Positions 6,652 through 16,244 are shown, numbered from the stretch's first letter. The stretch is DNA of 64,000 bases from Shewanella corallii (GCF_023349125.1 NZ_JAKIKT010000004.1:124001-188000); one strand, 5' to 3'. Notes: generated by a model not told the origin, from the sequence alone. Numbers and translations are program-made.

Positions 6652-8463
6652 TTAGCGAGCGTTTCTTCGCTCCCTTCTGCGCTCGACTTCATCCACTATG
6701 CCGTTTTTATTTCTGTCTCTGGATTCACCATAACGAATATCCAGCAGGTCATCTGTGCCATTGCGGTTCAGATCCGGGATAACACCTTCGGTTTGGAAGA
6801 AGATACGGGTTTCCAGAGGACCACTGACGTACTCGCGACGCTCAGGATCCCACTGCTCAACATCCGGCTCGATAACAGTTGCCGTGATATAAACCCGGGT
6901 CGCAGGGAACAGTCCCAGTGCGCTCCCCTCTTTACAGTAATGCACTTCCGGCATTCCTATGTTGGCATCAGCTTCCGACTCCATACGGGCACGGGACTCT
7001 TTGTCACAATCAGGGTCATTCTCGTAAATAATGTCGACGTTACGGCCATTGGCCAGATTCGCCACAGGAATAACCATGGGCTCCTCGGTGAGTTCAAACT
7101 CCTTTTGCTGCTCACGTTCCCACAAAATCGGCACATTTCTAACCGGCTCAATACCAACCCTTTCATCCCCGGCAAAGAAGAATGGCTCCTGATTACGCAT
7201 CATGGACTCAACCGCAGCGGTACGAGGCAGTAACTGTACCCGCAGGTCTCTGATAATCATCGGCCGTTCAGGCTCCAGGTTACTCAATGCAATCTCAAAG
7301 TTACCATTGCTGACATTGATATCACCCACGTCATAGCTGGGGATCCTGGGTGCCAGGGTCATCAGGTTGTTGCTGGAGTCAAACAGCTGGGTATCGACCA
7401 CAATCACGTTCTCATCAAAGGTCGCGCCCAGATGGAAAATACTGCCGGGCGGCACTACGCCATCAGCCCCACCACTCCAGGACTTGGGTGTGGAATAGTG
7501 CAGCTCAAATACGTTGTAGCTGGTGCCCTGATAGGTTTGTGTTCCCAGCGGGCCGGATATGGTTGGCGTATCCCATGGCGCCATAGTCCAGAGGTATACC
7601 CAGTTCATATTCAGTGAAGAAGAGCTGCTGAGGATTTTGATCTTCATCGCATGGGCCGGAGCACCGTTGGGATTCACAAAGTCCCAGTTGTGCAACGTCA
7701 TCGAGTTGAGCCCGACGTTATGACCAAGAATACTGTAGCTGGTATCACTGAAATGACGATCCACAACCCGGCCACCGCAGGTCAGGCCGGTAGAGCCGGT
7801 TGCCAATATATGCGAGTTGGTGGGTGTTTCCCCCGGCAGGGCCGAAGAGTTGCCATGAGCCAGCCCATAATTGTGCCCGGCTTCATGGCTGGTTGTGCCG
7901 CCAATGGCGTAAGCCCAACGCCCCAGTGTTGAGTTGGTCCCCGACAGTGCCGAAGCGCAAGATGCGGCAAATGCCTGACTGAATACCCGACCATGATCCT
8001 GCGGGTCGTTATCATTGGTATCCACGGCCGAAGCAATGCCAAACAGGCCGGGATTCCAACTGGAAGTATCTGAACCGATCGCCACAACCTGCCATCTGGG
8101 CTCAGGCATGGCCGGCAGTGTGGTCACAGGGCGCACATCAACACTGAACTCACAATAATCGTTCACTACGACCTGAGTGACCTCATCCCTCAATTGTGCC
8201 GTGGTACCTATGGTTCCGTCTAAATCTGACACATCAAACGGCTGGGCCGGAGTCACTCCATAGCCGGGTTGGAAATTGGGGAACAGGTTATCCACCACAG
8301 TTGGATAATACAGGTACAGATTGCTGTTCTTGGGACTCGCCAGAGCTGACCCCGGACAATCTGTTGCGTGGGCCTTTTCGGGGAACAGGCAGGTTATTGC
8401 CATCGCAGTCATTGTCAGCGCTGACACGGCCTTCCAGTTTCTATTGAGACTTCTGAGTTTCAT
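6652..8463 (-). CDS. Secreted zinc metalloprotease with C-terminal calcium-binding repeats
   Basis: 603 aa from ATG 8463, chosen because GGAGGAG lies just upstream and a signal peptide (MKLRSLNRNWKAVSALTM..., cleavage after AHA near 33) follows at once; the open frame extends further upstream to 8802 without support. Catalytic zinc motif HEAGHNYGLAH gives H193, E194, H197 and H203, as in metzincin-like peptidases (a gametolysin/M11 type is possible). The last 45 residues contain two DxNxNGxxD loops (DLNRNGTDD, DRNKNGIVDE) typical of thrombospondin type-3 or dockerin-like calcium sites. It is probably an exported protease processing extracellular protein. It is a monocistronic unit with its own terminator. 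Confidence 0.85.
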   Translation of the reverse strand: MKLRSLNRNWKAVSALTMTAMAITCLFPEKAHATDCPGSALASPKNSNLYLYYPTVVDNLFPNFQPGYGVTPAQPFDVSDLDGTIGTTAQLRDEVTQVVVNDYCEFSVDVRPVTTLPAMPEPRWQVVAIGSDTSSWNPGLFGIASAVDTNDNDPQDHGRVFSQAFAASCASALSGTNSTLGRWAYAIGGTTSHEAGHNYGLAHGNSSALPGETPTNSHILATGSTGLTCGGRVVDRHFSDTSYSILGHNVGLNSMTLHNWDFVNPNGAPAHAMKIKILSSSSSLNMNWVYLWTMAPWDTPTISGPLGTQTYQGTSYNVFELHYSTPKSWSGGADGVVPPGSIFHLGATFDENVIVVDTQLFDSSNNLMTLAPRIPSYDVGDINVSNGNFEIALSNLEPERPMIIRDLRVQLLPRTAAVESMMRNQEPFFFAGDERVGIEPVRNVPILWEREQQKEFELTEEPMVIPVANLANGRNVDIIYENDPDCDKESRARMESEADANIGMPEVHYCKEGSALGLFPATRVYITATVIEPDVEQWDPERREYVSGPLETRIFFQTEGVIPDLNRNGTDDLLDIRYGESRDRNKNGIVDEVERRRERRNAR

Positions 8464-8786
8464 AACATCTCCTCCATGCTGTCGCACAGCCAACAATCTC
8501 AGCCTGACATCGAACTGACACCACACATCACATTGCCGATAGGGCCAGGGGCTGTTGCTATTCAAATTGCTCATCAAAGCAATTGCCAGCATGCAAACGT
8601 CAGGGGCAAATCCCATACACCTTATAAGGGCAAAACTGGGGGATACTGGGAAAAAATGGGGACAGCAAACACATAAGATGTCAATAAAACAGAGACTTAA
8701 AAACATCACATTAAAGATATGACACGAACACAGACACCAGTTCAACGGCAGCAAATTCAGCTCGCCAGGCACGTGATTTACGTTAG
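8464..8786. other. Divergent intergenic region, metalloprotease / EAL protein
   Basis: About 320 bp between divergent genes. It should contain both promoters. I see no clear operator or structured RNA. Confidence 0.4.
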
Positions 8787-10724
8787 ATGTCACATATCCC
8801 AAGCGCCCGCAATCCAGCGTCTATACTGAAAATAAAACTGCGTAGAGTGCTTGAGGAGCGGCCAGTGATCAACGAAGCGATATGTCAAACAGACAATGTG
8901 GAGCTGGACAGAGCCCAGTGCGAACAACTCAGAGTGAAAGAAGTTGAACACTATATGGCTGTCGTCCAACAAAACGATTCGAGTCTAACCGCCCTTTCAA
9001 CACTGCTGGCGAGTCTTTGCAAAGTGCCCTTTTCAGGCGTCAGCCTGGTCGACAGTAACCATATATGGATAAAAGCGCACCATGGTATTGAAGCCTCCAG
9101 CCTGCCCAGAGAAGGGGCTTTTTGTGCCAAAGCCATTGACTGCAATCAGGAACTGTTTGCCGTGCCCAATACCTTGGTCGACTCCGACTTTAAAACCAAT
9201 CCTCTGGTACAGGATGCCCCCAACATCCGCTTTTATGCCGCGGCACCTTTTTATGGCAAACAGGGGTTTGCCATCGGTACGTTGTGGATCATGGATACCA
9301 AGCCTGTTGAGCTGACCGAAGACATGAAGACCATACTCAAGAGTATGAGTGCCTATGTGGCTCAATTCCTTGGCGATATCTATAACTGCGAAGTCACACA
9401 ACTGCCTAACCGCACCAGTTTCATCCGCCGATTGCAGGGATTGATGAACCAAAAATCAGAGAAAGTGTCAGTCGGGTCCATTCATGTGCAAAGGCTAAGG
9501 CACGTGACCAATATTTATGGGGCAGACTTCCGGGACGAACTGCTGGAGATCATCTCCAAACGGATTATTGATTGGAATAACTCACGCTGGTTACTGGCTC
9601 ACTTCGGCCGGGGTAATTTCTTTTTTGCCTGCTTTGGCAAAGACAGTCGTGCAGATGTCTCCAACCTGCTGTCGATACTTTCAGTACCCATAACACTCTC
9701 AGGTATCACTATCTCTACCACGGTTAACATAGGGGTCGCATCCGCCTACTCCAATGAAGCAAACGCTGCCGCACTAACGGATATGGCCGAGCTGGCCTCA
9801 ACCAAAAAGAAGCGCAGTGGCGTGGCCAATGTGCATTTTCAGGATGGCCTGACACCCAATCAGCAGATGGCCATGGATATCAGAGCTTCCCTGCACCAGG
9901 ATGAAAGCGACAACTACCTCACCCCTTACTATCAACCTCAAATAGATATGAGCAGTGGAGAAATCGTCGGTTTTGAGGCGCTGCTTCGCTGGCATAACTC
10001 CCACTTCCAGAACACCGCAGTTTGGCAGGTGCTAAAGCTGGTTGAGGACATGGGAATGACGCCGGTGCTGGATATCCTGATGTTTAGAAAAGTGTGTGAA
10101 GATATCGCCAACTGGAAAAGTCAGGGCCTTAAGGTTCCAAGAATCTCGACCAATATCTCCCGCACCACGCTGCTGACGGAACACCTTGAAAGGGAAATGG
10201 CAGAGATCCTTCAACGCACTGGAATAACTGCAGAAGAAATAGAGTTGGAAATCACCGAGGATGGCCTGCCTCTTGACGACAAAATGCTCTCCAATCACAT
10301 CAGCTCACTGAGGCATTTGGGTTTCAACATCGCCATTGATGACTTTGGCACAGGCACTTCCAATATTGGCACCATTGCCAATATCGACTGCCATCTGCTG
10401 AAGGTCGATCGTCAGTTTGTTCACGGCGTATCACTGAATGAACATGTGGCCGCTCTGCTGCGTTTAATCAAGGGTACGGCTGACTCCATGAATCTGCCGC
10501 TTCTGGTTGAAGGGGTTGAGTCTCAGGACGACCTGGATTGGCTGAGTGATATGGGAATCGACCTGATCCAGGGCTGGTACTTCGCCAAGGCGATGCCTGC
10601 CCGGTTAATACCTGACACCCTGACCCAAATGGCACAAGGCAATCCGGGCACCAGTCGCAACGGTAAAGCCGAACACCTGCGCTGCGTACTGGCAAAAATC
10701 TGTCGTGGAGAAATGTTGAATTAG
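8787..10724 (+). CDS. GAF - degenerate GGDEF - EAL c-di-GMP phosphodiesterase
   Basis: 645 aa from ATG 8787. A GAF domain lies at about 55-195, a GGDEF-like domain at about 200-355, and an EAL domain at about 370-625. The cyclase site reads FGRGNF (273-278) instead of GGDEF, so cyclase activity is not expected. The EAL domain keeps EALLRW (E397), N456, ELEITE, DDFGTG (518-523), K539 and the late VEGVES, consistent with active c-di-GMP hydrolysis. No membrane helices: a cytosolic sensor probably gated by a GAF ligand. The start is uncertain: an in-frame GTG at 8865 (residue 27) has a better ribosome site (GAGGAG, 6-nt spacing) than ATG 8787. Confidence 0.9.
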   Translation: MSHIPSARNPASILKIKLRRVLEERPVINEAICQTDNVELDRAQCEQLRVKEVEHYMAVVQQNDSSLTALSTLLASLCKVPFSGVSLVDSNHIWIKAHHGIEASSLPREGAFCAKAIDCNQELFAVPNTLVDSDFKTNPLVQDAPNIRFYAAAPFYGKQGFAIGTLWIMDTKPVELTEDMKTILKSMSAYVAQFLGDIYNCEVTQLPNRTSFIRRLQGLMNQKSEKVSVGSIHVQRLRHVTNIYGADFRDELLEIISKRIIDWNNSRWLLAHFGRGNFFFACFGKDSRADVSNLLSILSVPITLSGITISTTVNIGVASAYSNEANAAALTDMAELASTKKKRSGVANVHFQDGLTPNQQMAMDIRASLHQDESDNYLTPYYQPQIDMSSGEIVGFEALLRWHNSHFQNTAVWQVLKLVEDMGMTPVLDILMFRKVCEDIANWKSQGLKVPRISTNISRTTLLTEHLEREMAEILQRTGITAEEIELEITEDGLPLDDKMLSNHISSLRHLGFNIAIDDFGTGTSNIGTIANIDCHLLKVDRQFVHGVSLNEHVAALLRLIKGTADSMNLPLLVEGVESQDDLDWLSDMGIDLIQGWYFAKAMPARLIPDTLTQMAQGNPGTSRNGKAEHLRCVLAKICRGEMLN

Positions 10725-10740
10725 TCGGGTTCAGCCAGAC

Positions 10741-11124
10741 TTATTCAGGATAGATAACCTGCCAGTAATCTGAGTCAGCGAATTTGGCATAAGGGGAAAG
10801 AACAGAAGAGTTGTTTGGCCTCCCCTGAAAACTGACCTGAATATACTTATGGGCAATTCTTCGAGCCTCAACATAGCCACAAAAACGGCCTGAAGGTAGC
10901 TCGTCAGGAATCATTATCTTGCGGTTCTCAATCAAAGCAGCCGCATTCTTCGGGATTTCGGGCAACGCCAGCTTTCCACCAAAATTGACAATGCTACTCT
11001 CGGCATAGGCTGAAAAGAGTTCGTCAAACATGTTTGACTGAATGCCACTGAGACTGGCCTCGGCTTTCACCGTGCCTGCCACACTGAGCAGGCATAAACA
11101 CAACAAACCCAAGTGAGCTTTCAT
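10741..11124 (-). CDS. Small exported protein of unknown function
   Basis: 127 aa from ATG 11124, which has GAAGGGG five bases upstream and begins a clean signal peptide (MKAHLGLLCLCLLSVAGTVKA, cleavage before EAS). A longer start at 11145 adds seven residues without a ribosome site. The mature protein is about 105 aa with one Cys and several aromatic residues toward the end (YIQVSF, YWQVIYPE). No family recognised. It is convergent with the EAL gene (16-bp gap). Confidence 0.65.
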   Translation of the reverse strand: MKAHLGLLCLCLLSVAGTVKAEASLSGIQSNMFDELFSAYAESSIVNFGGKLALPEIPKNAAALIENRKIMIPDELPSGRFCGYVEARRIAHKYIQVSFQGRPNNSSVLSPYAKFADSDYWQVIYPE

Positions 11125-11218
11125 TACGACCCCTTCGTTTTGCATTCTTCCATAAAAGCTAACCCACTCACACTACCCCCTAAAATACATACTTACTGCG
11201 CCACTCAGACCCAGCCCA

Positions 11219-11524
11219 TTACAACCGGGTCAGCAGCTGTTTTGCCTTATCTCTGTCCATACAGCTTTGCATTGGCTTACGGTGGAAGGATTTGGCACTG
11301 ACCTCCCGCTTTTCGCCCTCGAAGCTGCCATCGGGCATCATTACAGTCACCCGGCATTCAACCCTGTTGCCCAGTTCGCTGTATATAAGCTCGACCCGCT
11401 GCGCCCGCATAATTAAGTTTTTATACGGATAGCCCTCATCGGTATCCAGCCGTTCGACGGGCAGTGGGTTATCAGCCAATAGTGGGAATGACAAAACAAA
11501 CAACATAAAAGCAAACATTCTCAT
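11219..11524 (-). CDS. Small exported protein of unknown function
   Basis: 101 aa with a signal peptide (MRMFAFMLFVLSFPLLA, cleavage before DNP). The mature part is about 84 aa with two cysteines (VECRVTV and MQSCMDRD) that could form a disulfide. ATG 11524 has AAGGAGTG upstream. It is divergent from the LysR gene (109-bp gap) and upstream of another small exported protein on the same strand, but the 94-bp gap gives no clear operon link. No family recognised. Confidence 0.62.
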   Translation of the reverse strand: MRMFAFMLFVLSFPLLADNPLPVERLDTDEGYPYKNLIMRAQRVELIYSELGNRVECRVTVMMPDGSFEGEKREVSAKSFHRKPMQSCMDRDKAKQLLTRL

Positions 11525-11633
11525 GGCGTATCACTCCTTTCTCTGTAATCAACAGCAATGAGTGTTGCGCCGTTTGCTTAACCCTGGCAAACGCTTTAAA
11601 TTTAATCACAGGTAAGAAAATCTTAAGTATGTT

Positions 11634-12524
11634 ATGAAGCTTCCTCCGCTCAAAAGCCTGCTCTACTTTAAGCACGTCGCCCAAAGCGGCAGCCTGAAAA
11701 CGGCGGCCCAACAGCTTTATGTCACCCAGGCTGCCGTCAGTCAGCAGATTAAATCACTGGAGCAACATCTGGGATGTCAGCTATTCCTGCGTAAAGTGCG
11801 CCAGATAGAACTTACCCCGGAAGGAAAGCAGCTACTCCCCTATGTAGTGAGCGGAATTGGCAGCCTGGAGCAAGGTGTTGCCTGCTTCCAGCGAGACCCC
11901 AGACCCAACGTCCTTAACCTGTCGGTACTCAGCTCTTTCGCCCACTGTTGGTTGATGCCCAGATTGAGCGACTTTCAGAAGCACCACCCGGATATAAAGC
12001 TCCGGCTGGAACCCAGCGATAGTCTGGTGCAGTTCGATGTAGGAGATACAGATTTGGGGATCCGCTTTGGCTACGGCGATTACCCTAACTTGAAAAGCGA
12101 ATGCCTGTCGGAAGACAGCGTACTGCTGGCCTGCAAACCCGGCACCATAGATACCAGCAAGCCGCTGAGAGAGCAGCTAATCAGGCAGAAGTTGATTATG
12201 GATGTTTGTCCCGACGCAGAACGCGCCTGGCAGGCCCTGTTCGACCATCATGAGATCGCTCAGCAAGATATCCCCGAGTTTCTGTCTATCGATAACGCCG
12301 CTCTGGTGGTGCAGGCCACCCAGGCAGGACAAGGGATCGCCATGCTGCGCCGCCAGCTTATCGCCCCTTTGATTGAACTGGGACAACTTGAACAGATCAC
12401 CGACTTTGAGATCACCTGCCAGTTCAGATACTTCCTCGTCGCCCCCGAAAGCCATTTCCGCTGGCCCAAGGTGGAGCAATTCCGTCGCTGGCTGATGGAG
12501 CAAATGAGCACCAATGTGAGTTAA
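11634..12524 (+). CDS. LysR-family regulator, GcvA-like
   Basis: 296 aa. The N-terminal winged helix opens with LPPLKSLLYFKHVAQSGS and AAVSQQIKSLEQHLG, the style of the GcvA/AmpR subgroup. The effector domain (about 90-290) has the subgroup's IRFGYGDYP segment, where GcvA/AmpR proteins read IRYGxGxWP. The inducer is not evident. The divergent neighbour, a small exported protein, is a possible target by the usual LysR arrangement, but that is inference. Confidence 0.9.
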   Translation: MKLPPLKSLLYFKHVAQSGSLKTAAQQLYVTQAAVSQQIKSLEQHLGCQLFLRKVRQIELTPEGKQLLPYVVSGIGSLEQGVACFQRDPRPNVLNLSVLSSFAHCWLMPRLSDFQKHHPDIKLRLEPSDSLVQFDVGDTDLGIRFGYGDYPNLKSECLSEDSVLLACKPGTIDTSKPLREQLIRQKLIMDVCPDAERAWQALFDHHEIAQQDIPEFLSIDNAALVVQATQAGQGIAMLRRQLIAPLIELGQLEQITDFEITCQFRYFLVAPESHFRWPKVEQFRRWLMEQMSTNVS

Positions 12525-12568
12525 GCCTCAGCCCCCAGGCGAGCCCATAAAGAAAGTGGATGGCCAGA

Positions 12569-13321
12569 TTATTGGTTGTATTCAACAAGCATTGCCAGTG
12601 TCTCGGGAACCCTTTGCTCGAAGCTCGAACGGGCCACCGCCTCGTCAGACTTTCCCGGTGATACCTTATAAATCACGTTTGAGCTCACCAGAATATCTTC
12701 AATGGTTTCCAGCTTAAATATCGTCTTGTCTTTGTTGACGTAATAAGTGGTTGGAAACTCAGTTGCCCGCAATCCACTGATGAGATATCCGAGTCCTGGC
12801 TCAAGAGCCTCAACTCGCTCTTTATCAAAGTAAACGAGCTTGGCCTGCTTGCTATATTCAAACGGCGTGCACTCTTCTACCGACTTAGCCCGATAGAGTT
12901 GGGAAGAACACATTCTGGGGATTTCCTGGTCCCGATTAACAACAAATATAAAGTCTATTTTGTCGCTGTATTGCGGCACCATCTCATTTAAATATTCCCT
13001 TTCAAATGTTGAGGCACTGTGTTCATTTGAAAGCACCTGAATAACCAATGGCTTTTCAATGCTACTCAGGTAAATCTGACGGTTGTCACCGTCAACAAAA
13101 GAGATTGCCGGTAATGTTTGCTGCGCCAGACGGTTATCCAGACACGTTCGGATTGGGTTCTTAAAGAACAATACCGTGCCACTCGAACTCGTCGCATCGT
13201 GAGCAGCTTCCAGGCACTCTGTAATCCTCTTCGAATACTCAGGCTCATTACTGTTACCGCAGCCTGCGAGTGCAGTCACCGATGACAAAGCAAACAGACT
13301 GCTGGCTGTGATCTTGTTCAT
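12569..13321 (-). CDS. Thioredoxin-fold-like lipoprotein without CxxC
   Basis: 250 aa from ATG 13321 (GAAGGGA ribosome site), which opens a lipoprotein signal peptide ending in LAGC (Cys20). The segment PLVIQVLSNEHSASTFEREY, then DFIFVVNRD and FPTTYYVNKDKTIFKL, follows the TlpA/thioredoxin order, including the cis-proline strand (FPTTYYV). The position where redox-active members have WCxxC reads SNEHSAS, so it is not a disulfide oxidoreductase. The longer in-frame start (13447) lacks a ribosome site and would hide the signal peptide. The assignment to the fold is by eye only. Confidence 0.6.
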   Translation of the reverse strand: MNKITASSLFALSSVTALAGCGNSNEPEYSKRITECLEAAHDATSSSGTVLFFKNPIRTCLDNRLAQQTLPAISFVDGDNRQIYLSSIEKPLVIQVLSNEHSASTFEREYLNEMVPQYSDKIDFIFVVNRDQEIPRMCSSQLYRAKSVEECTPFEYSKQAKLVYFDKERVEALEPGLGYLISGLRATEFPTTYYVNKDKTIFKLETIEDILVSSNVIYKVSPGKSDEAVARSSFEQRVPETLAMLVEYNQ

Positions 13322-13453
13322 TCCCTTCTCCATCTGGTTCACCGCATCAGTCGGTTCATGCCAAGCCTGTTCTGGCTGTGACCGGCACTTTGCCATTGCG
13401 ATTGGAACTCCAGCTTGAAGCAAGATCCAGAGAAATGCCACTGTCACTTGTTG

Positions 13454-13828
13454 TTAAGGACTGTAAAAGCTCCCTGGATAAACATTGGCGCTATATAAAA
13501 ACCAACGTCGTTCAACTTGATGGCAAATGTAAAAGGCTCGAAAATCAATGTCAGAGATGCTGGTATTAACTCGCCAGCCAACATGGACAACTACCTCATT
13601 GTCACTAAGGTGTTCAGAACTGTGAACATTAAACTTTGCTTTCTGGTAGCCAAGTTGGCGCAATACCTCACAATTCTCTCGGAATTTGGTCACCAAAGTC
13701 GATCTGTCAGTGAAGGTCTGTACGCCATCAGCATCAGAAATTGCACACGGCAGTCGATATAGATTTGCAATAAGCTGGGGATCCAACTTATCGAATGCTA
13801 ATGCATAACTAGTTAGAAGTTCTTCCAT
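13454..13828 (-). CDS. SnoaL/NTF2-like small protein
   Basis: 124 aa. The opening ELLTSYALAFDKLDPQLIANLYRLPCAIS, the middle TDRSTLVTKF and the C-terminal RRWFLYSANVYPG follow the pattern of NTF2-like proteins (cone-shaped alpha+beta barrels with an early LxxYAxAxDxxD..xxxxxYxxP). No catalytic residues can be named. It lies 132 bp upstream of the lipoprotein gene on the same strand. Confidence 0.65.
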   Translation of the reverse strand: MEELLTSYALAFDKLDPQLIANLYRLPCAISDADGVQTFTDRSTLVTKFRENCEVLRQLGYQKAKFNVHSSEHLSDNEVVVHVGWRVNTSISDIDFRAFYICHQVERRWFLYSANVYPGSFYSP

Positions 13829-14171
13829 ACTCCCGACTTTCCTGTTTCATGAATATTTAGCTATGTGGCTTTGCAAGGTAATCCAAATTTATAAGTCTGG
13901 TCTATCTTGGTGGACTGGATCTGAGCCTTAACTTACAGCCAAGTAATGAAGAGATCCTGGACATTGTGTAAATTCCACTCTTTGGAAAATAGAAGTCAAG
14001 AAGAGAGCGAACCATAATTTATCTAATAAAACACACTTACTTTTACCGTACATCATACTGCCGGTCAATGTTATTCAGGCAACGGCATAGTGTTTCTATA
14101 GCAGCAGTTTGGAATATAAAAAGGCCTCCCTCAGGGATGGCCTCCATATAAGCTTAGCGTGCAGCTACTGG
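13829..14171. other. Intergenic region with protease terminator
   Basis: About 340 bp. It contains the promoter region of the NTF2-like gene and, at its right end, the minus-strand terminator of the subtilase. Nothing else visible. Confidence 0.5.
14118..14143 (-). terminator. Rho-independent terminator of the subtilase gene
   Basis: On the minus strand AGGCC-A-TCCC, TGA loop, GGGA-GGCCT, followed by TTTT, about 30 bp after the stop codon. Confidence 0.75.
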
Positions 14172-16244
14172 CTAGTTACAACTGCCATTATTTGTCCAGA
14201 CCGACCATGGACCGGAGTTGCTCGCTGGGTTGTCACCCTGACTCCACCAGTTCGCCGTATATTTCACGCCTTGATAAGCCACACTGTCCCCGCTTTGATA
14301 AACGGCACTTTCGCTCCAGTTACTTAATCCAACACAACCATCTGGAGGTGTAGTACTGTCATCGCTGACGGTTACACTCATCCTCAGGCTGTCAGACAGC
14401 CCCTGAGCATCTTTGACTGTCAACTCAACATTGTAAGTACCAGCCTGTGGGTAAGTATGAACCGGGTTGGCCTGTGAAGAGATGGCGTTATCACCAAAGC
14501 TCCAGCTGTGTGAGACAACACCTGAGTCATCAGTAGAGCTATTTGCAAAGGTGACTGTTAACCCATTAACACTGGCCGAAAAGCCCGCAACAGGTGGCTG
14601 ATTTGGCGTTTCACCATCACACTTTCCAACCACTTTCCACACATTGCTGAACAAATCAGGGCGAGCACCTGTAGACCACCAAGTGGCTTCATACAGTTTG
14701 CCGCTGTAGGACACCCTGTCACCAACCTGATAATTTACCGAAGCCGACCAGGCTGAAACGCCTCCACAAGGTGGCTCCACAATATCACCAACAACAATGG
14801 ATTTTGAGACTGTCGCCGTTTGATTGGCTGTATCGGTAACAGTCAAACTGATCTGATAAGCCCCTGATGATACGTAGGTATGAGTCAGACTGGATTGAGT
14901 GGATGTGTTGCCATCCCCAAGATCCCAGAGGCTGGAGTTAATTCCGTCATCATCGGTTGATTGATTGGTCAATGTCACCGAGTTGCCATTAACACTTGCA
15001 GTAAAGTCAGCGACCGGTTTCGGGTCTGGCGTTGTACCGCCACCACACTCAGAGTTTTGCAGGTAATCATATGCAGCTTTGGCTTTGACAATACCATAAC
15101 CATATTTGGTATCTCTGCCAGCGCTGCCTTTATCTTCTGCAGTAGCATTCAATGCAGCACGAATCTGTTCATTGCTGCAGCCGGTGAAATGACTCCAAAC
15201 CAACGCCGCCACACCAGCCACATGTGGTGTCGCCATTGACGTTCCGCTGAGTGACTTGTAGCCGCCATCATTATAAGTAGAGTTCACGCCAACACCGGGA
15301 GCGGCAATCTCGACCTGCGAGTTATACTGAGAAAAACTCGCCACTGTGCCCGAGCTGTCGACTGCGGCCACCGACATAACTTCATCATATGAGGCGGGGT
15401 ACGACATAGTACTGTTACCATCGTTACCAGCGGCAGCAATACTCAAGATCCCTGCAGCTTTAGCGCTGGCAAATGCCTGGCGTTCAGCGTTTGAAGATGC
15501 ACCACCTCCCAAACTCATGCTGATTACGTTAGCACCCGCATTTTGACACTGAGTAACAGCGCCAATCAGATCTGAGCCATATGCCCAATTACCCGAATCA
15601 TTGAACACTTTTACTATGTGTAATCCGAGTAAGCCTGATGAGTTGACGCCGACCACGCCCCGGCTATTTCCACCCAATGCCGCGATAGTGCCCGCAACAT
15701 GAGTACCGTGACCATTACCATCTTGATACCAGTTACCCGTGTTGTTTGACCCATAGCCATCATTTCCGGTGACACCCGAACTGATCAAATCTTCATGACT
15801 GCGTTGGTAACCCGTATCCATGATGCACACTTTACGATTACCGGTGAGGCTGTCAGACACCTGTCGTGCCTGCACCATAGTGATGCCGTATGGAGTTGAT
15901 TCAGCATGTAAATAGCGCTTGGGATCAACTTCAACAAATGCAACCCGGGGATCAGACTCAAGTGCTTGTTTTTGGTTAGCATCAAGCACCACTGCCATAG
16001 CATTGATCGATGGCAAACTTCTTACCATCTCCGCATTGACATCTGAGGCTGTTGATTGCAATAAATTGATGGTCGCAGCACGAATATCGCTGCTTTGTAA
16101 CGTTGCCACTTCAGTATCTTTCAACTGGACAATAAATCGCTCTTGCAAGTTAGCCGAAGTTGGTAATTCTGAAGCCACTGCGGAAGCGACCATAGATAGG
16201 GTACAAATACCCAATAAAGTTCCCTGTAACTGATATGTAGCCAT
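14172..16244 (-). CDS. Secreted subtilisin-like (S8) protease with two PKD and two chitin-binding modules
   Basis: 690 aa from ATG 16244 (GAAGG ribosome site; the frame stays open to 16355). Signal peptide 1-25, then an I9-type propeptide (RFIVQLKD near 36 to about 110). The S8 domain has the triad D143 (IMDTG), H179 (GHGTHVAG) and S335 (GTSMATPH), with oxyanion Asn273. C-terminal modules alternate: PKD (PVADFTASVNG...), CBM5/12-type (WSASVNYQVGDRVSYSGKLY), a second PKD (PPVAGFSASVNG...), and a second CBM5/12 (WSESAVYQSGDSVAYQGVKY). The CBM5/12 pattern (AWxxxxxYxxGDxVxYxGxxYxAxWW) is that of chitinases, so the enzyme is probably targeted to chitin-protein material. This fits a marine scavenger. 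Confidence 0.94.
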   Translation of the reverse strand: MATYQLQGTLLGICTLSMVASAVASELPTSANLQERFIVQLKDTEVATLQSSDIRAATINLLQSTASDVNAEMVRSLPSINAMAVVLDANQKQALESDPRVAFVEVDPKRYLHAESTPYGITMVQARQVSDSLTGNRKVCIMDTGYQRSHEDLISSGVTGNDGYGSNNTGNWYQDGNGHGTHVAGTIAALGGNSRGVVGVNSSGLLGLHIVKVFNDSGNWAYGSDLIGAVTQCQNAGANVISMSLGGGASSNAERQAFASAKAAGILSIAAAGNDGNSTMSYPASYDEVMSVAAVDSSGTVASFSQYNSQVEIAAPGVGVNSTYNDGGYKSLSGTSMATPHVAGVAALVWSHFTGCSNEQIRAALNATAEDKGSAGRDTKYGYGIVKAKAAYDYLQNSECGGGTTPDPKPVADFTASVNGNSVTLTNQSTDDDGINSSLWDLGDGNTSTQSSLTHTYVSSGAYQISLTVTDTANQTATVSKSIVVGDIVEPPCGGVSAWSASVNYQVGDRVSYSGKLYEATWWSTGARPDLFSNVWKVVGKCDGETPNQPPVAGFSASVNGLTVTFANSSTDDSGVVSHSWSFGDNAISSQANPVHTYPQAGTYNVELTVKDAQGLSDSLRMSVTVSDDSTTPPDGCVGLSNWSESAVYQSGDSVAYQGVKYTANWWSQGDNPASNSGPWSVWTNNGSCN

